Source: Rhodoferax sp.
GTDB lineage: Bacteria; Pseudomonadota; Gammaproteobacteria; Burkholderiales; Burkholderiaceae_C
DNA length: 35,151 bases
Assembly (NCBI GenBank): GCA_026224975.1
Contig: JAMFRW010000410.1
Span: 1-35,151, forward strand
Direction of reading: 5' to 3'
Under the pieces are notes generated by a model, which worked only from the letters and a program-made list of their open reading frames with translations, was not told where the DNA came from and made no database searches. Shown here in pieces: positions 28,886 to 35,151 of this stretch; the first letter of the stretch is position 1, and each line of letters starts with the position of its first letter. Position numbers and translations under genes: made by a program.

Positions 28886-30910
28886 TCATTTCGTCGACAG
28901 CCGAATCGCGCCGTCCCAATCCGCAAGCGGCTCCTCGCTGGCATTGTGCCGGGTCTGTGCCAACAAGTAATGGCTGGGACCGTCGTCGGGCCAGCGGGCG
29001 ATGAGCGCTTCCCAACACGCGGCTGCCTCGGCCCAGCGGCGCGCCCGATACGCCGCCAACCCGGTCGCGAACGACGCGCAACGCTCACGTTGCGCATCGG
29101 TGGCTGCCGCCGACACGGCCACGATCTCGTGGACGCTGACCGGGGCCGACTTGCCGACCAGCACATACTCGCCCAGCGGCCGCGTGAGCAGATCATCGTG
29201 CAGGCCGGCGAGGACCTGATCGCTGGCCAGCAGGCACGTGCCCAGATGCTTGGACAGCGATTCGAGCCGGCTGGCCGTGTTGGCCGCGTCGCCCACGGCG
29301 CGGTACTCGTGGTGGCGCGAAGCGCCCAGGCGAGCCAGCGCGATCGGGCCGGCGTGAACCCCGATCCGTGTGGGCAAGCCTGCAGGCGAGTGGCCTGCGG
29401 TGGTCAGTTGCGCGATCTCCAGCGCCGCCGCGCACGCGGCAAGCCGCACCGCCTGCTCATCGTGTCCGGACGCCAGCCAGAAGGCCAGCATGGCGTCACC
29501 GTTGATCTCGGAGACGCTCCCGCCGTGCCGCTCCACGGCCGGAAAGATGAGGCCGAAGTACGCGTTCAGGCGCTGTGTCACCGCCACAGGGTCCAGCCAT
29601 TCGGCCATCGTTGTGAAGCCGGCGACGTCTGTCATCACGAACACGCCGTACACGTTCTTTTCGGCCGGAGCACTGCCCGGGAGCCTCGCCATGGCAGCCT
29701 CGGCGATCTGGCGCGGCAGCAAGTCGTCGATCAGCGTGCCGTAGCGACGGCGCACGCGGCGTTCTACGGCCCAGTGCCACAGCGCGCCGCCGAACACGGC
29801 CACCGGAACCTGCACCAGCAGCGGCGCCATCACCGGCAGCCATTGCGCATCGGCTGCGAAGCGCTGATGCAGCAGGCCGACGTACCCGAGCACCGCGACC
29901 AGCACTGCCGGCACAGCCTTCGATGTCGGCAGCAGAACGCACAGCATCCCGAGCAGGGCCGCCCACACGATCCACACGCCGGCCTGCGCCAGCAGCGAAA
30001 ACTGGCGTGGCCAGCGATCCTCCAGCAGGTTGGCGAACGCGGTGGCGGCGATCTCCACGCCACTCAAGGCCACACCGTCGGAGCGCGTGAACACCGTGTC
30101 GTAGCTGTCGCGGATGTGGTCTTGCCCTTCCAGCGTGGCGGCGGCATAGCCGACGAACACGACGCGGCCCGCGACCTGGCGCCGCAGCCTGGCCATGCCC
30201 GCCTCGTCGCCATCGCCGATGGAGACGACATCCTGGAACCCCAAGGTGAGGATCGTGCCCGGCGGCCCGTAGAAATCGAGGTAGCGCGCCTCCTCCGCCG
30301 TGTCGGGCGCAGCCACGGTGGGAATAAACCGACGCGCCGCCAGAACCGGCACCGTGGGGCTTCCCGCCGGCCTCTGCAGCCACCAACCTCGCACGGCGTC
30401 GTGCTTCGGCAGCGGGAAGGGCCCATGGGCGGCCGCGGCTGCGCTGAACATCGGTGCCGGCGGCACGAGGCGTTCGAGCAGCGTCTGCGCCGGGTCGCCC
30501 GCCGCGCCGAGTGCTTCGAGCAAGTCGAGCAGCACCACATTGCCGGCACGTTCGAGGGCAGCGACCAGGGCCGCGTCGCCTTCCGGATTTTTGCCGGAGC
30601 GCGCAAAGGACAGGTCGAAGGCGATGACGCTGGCGCCGGCAGCCGCCAGGCGATCGATCACCCGTGCATGCAGCGACCGTGACCATTCGGCAGGGCGCAG
30701 CGGCTGGCCCAGCGCTTCGGCCGCCGACGCGTCGATGGACACGACCGCGACGGAGGGAGGCGGCTGGCGCACGCCCCGCAGCGCGAACAGCAAATCCAGA
30801 CCGCTTCGCTCCTCGAGGACCGTCCCGAAGGGCAGCGCCGTGAACAGTGCTGCGGCCAGCGCACCCGCGAGCGCCAGCGCGACGCAGCCCAGCGCGCGGT
30901 GTCGCTTCAC
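28886..30910 (-). CDS. CHASE2-domain class III nucleotide cyclase
   Basis: A 674-residue membrane sensor-cyclase. An N-terminal helix (about residues 8-30) is followed by a periplasmic CHASE2 domain (DLLFALRG, VAVVSIDASAAEAL, VIAFDLSFA, and VVFVGYAAATLEGQD near the end). About three transmembrane helices (roughly residues 318-400) then lead to the cyclase domain. Metal ligands Asp428 (TDVAGFT) and Asp472 (NGDAMLAFW) are present, and so are the transition-state Asn544 and Arg548 (NTASR). The purine-choosing positions are Glu468 and Arg537 instead of the usual Lys and Asp/Thr. A TPR-like tail ends the protein. The start is GTG at 30910. It is the first gene of the minus-strand run, 76 bases before the FecR-barrel gene. 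Confidence 0.9.
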   Translation of the reverse strand: MKRHRALGCVALALAGALAAALFTALPFGTVLEERSGLDLLFALRGVRQPPPSVAVVSIDASAAEALGQPLRPAEWSRSLHARVIDRLAAAGASVIAFDLSFARSGKNPEGDAALVAALERAGNVVLLDLLEALGAAGDPAQTLLERLVPPAPMFSAAAAAHGPFPLPKHDAVRGWWLQRPAGSPTVPVLAARRFIPTVAAPDTAEEARYLDFYGPPGTILTLGFQDVVSIGDGDEAGMARLRRQVAGRVVFVGYAAATLEGQDHIRDSYDTVFTRSDGVALSGVEIAATAFANLLEDRWPRQFSLLAQAGVWIVWAALLGMLCVLLPTSKAVPAVLVAVLGYVGLLHQRFAADAQWLPVMAPLLVQVPVAVFGGALWHWAVERRVRRRYGTLIDDLLPRQIAEAAMARLPGSAPAEKNVYGVFVMTDVAGFTTMAEWLDPVAVTQRLNAYFGLIFPAVERHGGSVSEINGDAMLAFWLASGHDEQAVRLAACAAALEIAQLTTAGHSPAGLPTRIGVHAGPIALARLGASRHHEYRAVGDAANTASRLESLSKHLGTCLLASDQVLAGLHDDLLTRPLGEYVLVGKSAPVSVHEIVAVSAAATDAQRERCASFATGLAAYRARRWAEAAACWEALIARWPDDGPSHYLLAQTRHNASEEPLADWDGAIRLSTK

Positions 30911-30979
30911 CTGATCCGCGGGCGGGACGCCAGCCGACTGTTGCTCATCTCCATCCCACTCCCGTCCACACCCCGGCGC

Positions 30980-31043
30980 GGCCTTGGGCCATCCGTCGCC
31001 GCCGTTGATGCTATCGCGGCGCTGCCCAAGGCCCGATCAACGG
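30980..31043. repeat. Two crossing inverted repeats
   Basis: GGCCTTGGGC (30980-30989) is the exact reverse complement of 31024-31033. CCGTTGAT (31002-31009) is the reverse complement of 31036-31043. The two pairings cross, so an RNA from here could form a pseudoknot or switch between two hairpins. The region is in the putative leader of the cyclase operon on the minus strand. Confidence 0.5.
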
Positions 31044-31095
31044 GGTGAAGTGGCCGCTTTTCTTGGCGGCGGTGCCGTTGAGTTGTAATGGATCA

Positions 31096-31124
31096 TTTAT
31101 ATCGATAAAGCAGAATAATATAAT
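31096..31124 (+). promoter_or_regulatory. Sigma-70-like promoter upstream of mcp
   Basis: A consensus -10 TATAAT at 31119-31124 is preceded after exactly 17 bases by TTTATA (31096-31101), four of six matches to the -35 consensus. It lies in the AT-rich block and points toward the chemotaxis genes; a start near 31131 would leave a leader of about 165 bases. Confidence 0.5.
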
Positions 31125-31295
31125 TTATATGGACATGAAACAGGACGCGTTTGGCGCATTGTTGTCGATATGGTGGAAAATTTAATTCCATCGATACGAT
31201 TAATCGGCAAATATGGATTGTGGGTTCATATCGAATTAAAGAGTCGATTCATTCCCGCTGCATCAAGTAACTCGAGTCACGGCCGAAATAGCGCC

Positions 31296-32522
31296 ATGGC
31301 TTCGACATTACTTATCTCCGAGAGATTCCCTCTTCAATGGGTGCGGCTTCTGCGGTGGCCTGCTGACTTGCCCGGGCTCAGCGGCTTTCGTTCGACGTGG
31401 CTGGGGCTGGGTGGCGCCGTCGCCGTATGGGGCGCGGGTGGCTGGAGTTGGAGCACTGGCGGTGCCGTCGCCGCCATCGGCTTGACCGTGGTCGGCTTGT
31501 TGCTCGACCGCCTGCAGGTTCGGCGGCAGGCACGAGACCGCGAGAAAACAGCCGGCTTCGTCATCGGCACCGAACTCCTCGGGCGCGAAGTGCTGCCGGT
31601 CTGGAGCGCGCACATCGAAAGCTCGCGCTCGCAGATGGAGCAAGCCGTCGAGGCGTTGGCGCTTCGCTTCTCGGCCATCGTCGGCCGGCTCGATCAGGCG
31701 CTGAAAGCTTCTGCCCAGGGCGGTGACCAAGGCCTCTCCGGCGTTTTCGAACGCAGTGACCGCGAGCTGCAAGGTGTGCTCGATTCGCTGCGCGCCGCCA
31801 TGGCCGGCAACGCGACCATGCATGGCGAGGTGCAGAACCTGAACCGCTTTGTCGGCGAACTCCAGCAGATGGCGGCCGAGGTGGCCAACATCGCGGCGCA
31901 AACCAATCTGCTGGCGATCAATGCTGCCATCGAAGCGGCCCACGCGGGCGAGCGCGGCCGCGGCTTTGCGGTGCTGGCGCAAGAAGTGCGCAAGCTCTCG
32001 GCGATGTCGGGCGAATCGGGCAAGCGCATGGCCGAAAAGGTCAACGTGATCAGCGCCGGCATCCAGGCGGTGAACCGCAGTGCCGGTGAATCGGCGGCGC
32101 GCGAGGCGGCGTCGGCCCAGGCTTCGGAGTCTTCCATCCACGCCGTGCTGGCGGAGTTCCGCAGCGTCACGCAGGCGCTCGAAGGCTCGGCCGACACTCT
32201 GAAGCGCGAGAGCATCGGCATCCAGTCCGAGATCGTCGAGGCGCTGGTGCAGCTTCAGTTCCAGGACCGGGTGAGCCAGCGCATGGCCCATGTGCGCCAC
32301 AACATCGAGCGCATGCCCGAACTGCTGGGCGACTCGCGCCTGCACTTCGAGAAGACCGGCGAACTCGCCGCGGTGCAGGCCAGCGTGCTGCTGACCGAAC
32401 TCGAAAGCAGCTACGCCATGGCCGATGAACGCATCACCCACAGCAAGAAGGCCGATGGCAGCGCAGGCGCCGAGGCGGCCGCCGCGCCGGAAGCGCCGCT
32501 CGAAGAAGTCACCTTCTTCTGA
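31296..32522 (+). CDS. Methyl-accepting chemotaxis protein without a large sensor domain
   Basis: A 408-residue chemoreceptor. Near the N-terminus two hydrophobic segments (about residues 30-70) form a short membrane hairpin, with no sizeable periplasmic ligand domain between them. The rest is a cytoplasmic coiled coil. The signalling tip is [20 protein letters not shown], then [18 protein letters not shown] (about residues 202-240), which contacts CheA and CheW. The C-terminus ends LEEVTFF, without an NWETF-type tether. The ATG at 31296 is the first codon with normal codon use, though it lacks a clear ribosome-binding site; an in-frame ATG at 31170 is the alternative. It is followed by cheY after 47 bases. 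The signal it senses may come from the membrane or a partner protein. Confidence 0.88.
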   Translation: MASTLLISERFPLQWVRLLRWPADLPGLSGFRSTWLGLGGAVAVWGAGGWSWSTGGAVAAIGLTVVGLLLDRLQVRRQARDREKTAGFVIGTELLGREVLPVWSAHIESSRSQMEQAVEALALRFSAIVGRLDQALKASAQGGDQGLSGVFERSDRELQGVLDSLRAAMAGNATMHGEVQNLNRFVGELQQMAAEVANIAAQTNLLAINAAIEAAHAGERGRGFAVLAQEVRKLSAMSGESGKRMAEKVNVISAGIQAVNRSAGESAAREAASAQASESSIHAVLAEFRSVTQALEGSADTLKRESIGIQSEIVEALVQLQFQDRVSQRMAHVRHNIERMPELLGDSRLHFEKTGELAAVQASVLLTELESSYAMADERITHSKKADGSAGAEAAAAPEAPLEEVTFF

Positions 32523-32569
32523 CCACACATCCGCATCAGCAGTACGAAATCAGAAGTAGAGGAAACACC

Positions 32570-32938
32570 ATGGCCAAAACCATCATGATCGTCGACGACT
32601 CGGCCTCGCTCCGGCAGGTCGTGAGCATCTCGTTGCGCGGCGCGGGCTACGACGTGCTCGAAGGCTGCGACGGCGTGGACGCGCTCAAGAAGCTCACCGG
32701 GCAGAAGGTCCACCTGATCATCAGCGACGTCAACATGCCCAACATGGACGGCATCAGCCTCGTCAAGGCGGTGAAGGAGTTGCCGGCCTACAAGTTCACG
32801 CCCATCGTGATGCTGACCACCGAGTCGCAAGAGGGCAAGAAGAAAGAAGGCCAGGCGGCAGGCGCCAAGGCCTGGGTGCTCAAGCCCTTCAACCCGCCGC
32901 AGTTGTTGAGCGTGGTGCAAAAGCTGGTGCTGCCATGA
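32570..32938 (+). CDS. cheY: CheY-like single-domain response regulator
   Basis: A 122-residue receiver domain with no output domain. The acidic pair is Asp9-Asp10 (IVDDSASLRQ), the phosphoacceptor is Asp53 (IISDVNMPNMDG), the switch Thr is at 83/84 (MLTTES), and Lys105 lies in VLKPF. All residues needed for phosphorylation are present. It should take phosphate from the CheA encoded two genes downstream and act on the flagellar motor or another target. GAGGAA lies 7 bases before the ATG. The stop overlaps the next ATG in ATGA, so it is coupled to the STAS gene. Confidence 0.93.
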   Translation: MAKTIMIVDDSASLRQVVSISLRGAGYDVLEGCDGVDALKKLTGQKVHLIISDVNMPNMDGISLVKAVKELPAYKFTPIVMLTTESQEGKKKEGQAAGAKAWVLKPFNPPQLLSVVQKLVLP

Positions 32939-33237
32939 GCGGCGCCGTGGCCCTGTCCATCGAAGGCGAATTCACGATCTACCGCGCGAGCGAGCTGCAC
33001 ACCGTCCTGAAAGACGCGCTGGCCGCCGGTGGTGATCTGGAGATCGACCTCGCCGGTGTGAGCGAGATCGACAGCGCCGGCGTGCAACTGCTGATGGCCG
33101 CGAAGAAAACCGCTGCTGCCTCGCAGCGCGCCGTGCGGCTGGTGGGCCACAGCCCCGCCGTGCTCGAAGTCTTCGAAGCCCTCGACCTGGCTGGCCACTT
33201 CGGCGATGCCTTGTTGATGCCGGCCGCCGCGCACTGA
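32935..33237 (+). CDS. Stand-alone STAS-domain protein
   Basis: A 100-residue STAS domain related to anti-sigma-factor antagonists of the SpoIIAA type. The core reads LSIEGEFTIYRASEL and DLAGVSEIDSAGVQLLMAA, with Ser47 in the position phosphorylated in SpoIIAA-type proteins. No transmembrane helix or second domain. It overlaps cheY by 4 bases and sits 22 bases before cheA. In chemotaxis operons of related bacteria such a protein is a regular member, but its role is poorly defined; it may bind a partner kinase or set phosphorylation of the array. No anti-sigma kinase is nearby. Confidence 0.88.
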   Translation: MSGAVALSIEGEFTIYRASELHTVLKDALAAGGDLEIDLAGVSEIDSAGVQLLMAAKKTAAASQRAVRLVGHSPAVLEVFEALDLAGHFGDALLMPAAAH

Positions 33238-33259
33238 ACCTTCTTTCAGAGAGAAACGA

Positions 33260-35151
33260 ATGAATCTCGACGACGCGCTGCAGACCTTCCTGGCCGAAGG
33301 CCGTGAACTGCTCGAAGACATGGAAGCCGCGCTGCTGCGTGTTTCCGAAGAAGACGATCCCACCGAAAGCATCAACGCCATCTTTCGCGCGGCCCACACC
33401 ATCAAGGGCTCGGCCGGCTTGTTCGGTCTCGATGGCGTGGTCGCTTTCACCCATGTGGTCGAGAGCCTGCTCGACGAAGTGCGCGATGGCGCCATCGTCT
33501 TGAGCGAGCCGCTGATCGAGCTGCTGCTGGCTTGCAACGACCACATCGGCGCGTTGATCGATGCAGTCGATGCCGGTGAGAAAACGCTGGCGCCGGAGGT
33601 CGAGCAAACCGGTGTCGCGCTGCTCGCGCGCTTGCGCCTGCACCTGGCTGCGCCGGCGCAAGCGATTGCCGTGCAAGCCGCGCCGATGGCCGAGCCGATC
33701 GCCGGCCGCAGTGCAGCCAATGCCAACCCAAGCGACCTCGGTGGCGCAGAGCACTGGCACCTCTCGCTGCGCTTCGGCCCCGATGTGCTGCGCAACGGCA
33801 TGGACCCGCTCTCGTTCATCCGCTACCTGGCCACGCTCGGCAGCATCGAGCGCGTGGTGACGCTGCACGATGCCGTGCCGCTGCTCGATGCGCTCGACGC
33901 CGAGTCATGCTGCCTGGGCTTCGAGATCGCCTTCAAGAGCAGCGCCGACAAGGCGACCATCGAAAACGTGTTCGAGTTCGTCATCGACGATTGCGAGCTG
34001 CGCATCGTGCCGCCGTTCGCCCGCATCAAGGACTACATTGCGCTCATCGGCGAGCTGCCCGAAGAGCCCAGCCGGCTGGGCGAGATCCTGGTGCGCTGCG
34101 GCAGCGTCACCGCGCATGAACTCGAAGCCGCGTTGACCGCGCAGCGCGAGGCCGGCAACACCCGGCAAGCCCAGCCCATCGGCAGCATCCTGGCGGGGCA
34201 GGGCACGGTCGCACCGGCCGTCGTGGAAGCGGCGCTGGCCAAGCAGAAGCAGGTCAAGGACAGCAAGGCGCAAGAGAGCCAGTCGGTGCGTGTGGATGCC
34301 GACAAGCTCGACCGCCTGATCAACCTCGTCGGCGAGCTGATCATCGCCGCGTCGAGCGCCAACCTCATCGCGCGCCGTGTGCGCAACGTCGAATTGCAGG
34401 AGAGCAACGCCACGCTCTCGGAGCTGGTCGAAGAGGTGCGCGACAGCGCGCTGCAACTGCGCATGGTCAAGATCGGCGCGACCTTCAGCCGCTTCAAGCG
34501 CGTGGTCCACGACGTGGCCCGCGAACTCGGCAAGGACATCGAGCTGCAGGTGAGCGGAGAAGACGCAGAGCTCGACAAGACCGTTGTCGAGAAGATCGGC
34601 GACCCGCTCATGCACCTGGTGCGCAACGCGATGGACCACGGCATCGACGCGCCCGATGTGCGCCTCGCCCGCGGCAAGCCGGCGCAGGGCACCGTCGCGC
34701 TCAACGCGTACCACGACTCCGGCAGCATCGTCATCCAGGTGAGCGACGACGGCGGTGGCCTGAACCGCGAGAAGATCCTGGCCAAGGCCGTCGAACGCGG
34801 TCTGGTGGAAGCGGGCAAGGTCTTGTCGGATGGCGAGATCTACGGCCTGATCTTCGAGCCCGGCTTCTCGACCGCCGACCAGATCACCAACCTCTCCGGC
34901 CGCGGTGTCGGCATGGATGTGGTCAAGCGCAACATCACCGCGCTGCGCGGCAGCGTGAGCATCGCAAGCCAGCCGGGACAGGGCACGACGGTCACGGTAC
35001 GGCTGCCACTCACGCTCGCGATCATCAACGGCTTTCAGGTGGGCGTGGGCAAATCGGTCTTCGTGGTGCCGCTCGACATGGTCGACGAATGCATCGAGTT
35101 CTCGGCCGTCGAAGGCCGCGACTACACCGACCTGCGTGGGCAGGTACTGCC
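33260..35151 (+). CDS. cheA: Chemotaxis histidine kinase CheA, 3' end outside the window
   Basis: The first 630 codons of CheA are present. P1 (HPt) contains AAHTIKGSAGLFG with phospho-acceptor His46. Residues about 155-265 are a poorly recognised middle domain. Residues 272-295 and 306-329 are two tandem 24-residue motifs (RLGEILVRCGSVT... and PIGSILAGQGTVA...) resembling MshEN repeats. P3 follows from VDADKLDRLINLVGELIIA. P4 has the N box HLVRNAMDHGID, G1 VSDDGGGLN, F box FEPGFSTADQ and G2 GRGVGMDVV. P5 begins at LPLTLAIINGFQV and is cut off. AGAGAG precedes the ATG by 6 bases. It is the last visible gene of the mcp-cheY-STAS-cheA operon; cheW and adaptation genes are presumably next. Confidence 0.95.
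   Translation, partial: MNLDDALQTFLAEGRELLEDMEAALLRVSEEDDPTESINAIFRAAHTIKGSAGLFGLDGVVAFTHVVESLLDEVRDGAIVLSEPLIELLLACNDHIGALIDAVDAGEKTLAPEVEQTGVALLARLRLHLAAPAQAIAVQAAPMAEPIAGRSAANANPSDLGGAEHWHLSLRFGPDVLRNGMDPLSFIRYLATLGSIERVVTLHDAVPLLDALDAESCCLGFEIAFKSSADKATIENVFEFVIDDCELRIVPPFARIKDYIALIGELPEEPSRLGEILVRCGSVTAHELEAALTAQREAGNTRQAQPIGSILAGQGTVAPAVVEAALAKQKQVKDSKAQESQSVRVDADKLDRLINLVGELIIAASSANLIARRVRNVELQESNATLSELVEEVRDSALQLRMVKIGATFSRFKRVVHDVARELGKDIELQVSGEDAELDKTVVEKIGDPLMHLVRNAMDHGIDAPDVRLARGKPAQGTVALNAYHDSGSIVIQVSDDGGGLNREKILAKAVERGLVEAGKVLSDGEIYGLIFEPGFSTADQITNLSGRGVGMDVVKRNITALRGSVSIASQPGQGTTVTVRLPLTLAIINGFQVGVGKSVFVVPLDMVDECIEFSAVEGRDYTDLRGQVL

Larger units (their letters stand above)
30911..31295. 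other. Divergent regulatory region between the cyclase and mcp genes
   Basis: These 385 bases hold no convincing gene. The left part is GC-rich, with crossing inverted repeats (30980-31043). The right part (about 31085-31270) is strikingly AT-rich compared with the rest of the window. It contains a sigma-70-like promoter and repeated TCGAT strings. A frame opening at 31170 joins mcp, but its first 42 codons use AT-rich codons foreign to the neighbours and look untranslated. Confidence 0.65.

Noticed and set aside
31088-31108. Possible flagellar sigma-28 promoter (ATCGATAA)
   Set aside because: The -35 part does not match the consensus at the required spacing; the sigma-70-like pair beside it is better.
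31129-31185. An 18-codon open frame starting ATGGACATGAAA
   Set aside because: Very short, no ribosome-binding site, and it overlaps the predicted transcript start.
31170-31295. In-frame extension of the chemoreceptor N-terminus
   Set aside because: The added 42 codons are AT-rich, use codons rare in the window, and add no recognisable sensor domain; they look like leader DNA.

Overview
The window is GC-rich DNA with dense, tightly packed genes. The gene content (czcICBA heavy-metal efflux, a PEP-CTERM protein, a BTAD-ATPase regulator, phosphoketolase and a compact mcp-cheY-STAS-cheA chemotaxis block) suggests a free-living betaproteobacterium of the Burkholderiales, probably near the Rubrivivax/Leptothrix/Methylibium/Roseateles group. 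That placement is an inference from gene families and style; there is no rRNA in the window.

Layout from left to right. (1) 1-1724, minus strand: the 5' end of a DegT-type aminotransferase, a family 2 glycosyltransferase and a small methyltransferase, which look like the start of a surface polysaccharide operon. (2) 1906-4814, minus: a zeta-class GST/maleylacetoacetate isomerase behind an exported prolyl oligopeptidase. (3) 4882-11057, plus: a complete czcI-czcC-czcB-czcA efflux operon. A perfect inverted repeat lies in the divergent gap with the peptidase. (4) 11026-11874, minus: an exported (probably Tat) methyltransferase-like protein whose 3' end overlaps that of czcA. (5) 12209-12988, plus: a PEP-CTERM surface protein, followed by a 21-bp perfect palindrome. 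(6) 13204-16252, plus: HAD hydrolase, DUF2090/LacD-like aldolase and zwf, a sugar-phosphate operon closed by a triple-hairpin extragenic element. (7) 16340-16648, minus: a small unknown gene, then a possible small-RNA unit. (8) 16916-30910, minus: seven genes on one strand with short gaps. In transcription order they are a CHASE2 nucleotide cyclase, a FecR-TPR-beta-barrel fusion, a 100-residue unknown protein, an animal-type haem peroxidase, an acyl-CoA dehydrogenase, phosphoketolase, and an AfsR/SARP-like BTAD-ATPase regulator. (9) 31296-35151, plus: methyl-accepting chemotaxis protein, CheY, a STAS protein and CheA, which runs off the window.

How the genes may work together. Zwf feeds the pentose phosphate route. 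Phosphoketolase splits the resulting sugar phosphates to acetyl phosphate, and the aldolase-like and HAD proteins may handle side products. The most unusual part is 23648-30910. There a periplasmic CHASE2 sensor-cyclase, an outer-membrane barrel carrying its own FecR and TPR domains, a small unknown protein and a haem peroxidase are arranged as one apparent transcription unit. The four may form an envelope sensing and oxidation system that I cannot match to a named pathway. The second notable item is CheA: between its P1 and dimerisation regions it has two 24-residue motifs resembling the c-di-GMP-binding MshEN repeat.

All identifications come from reading motifs by eye; no database search was run.
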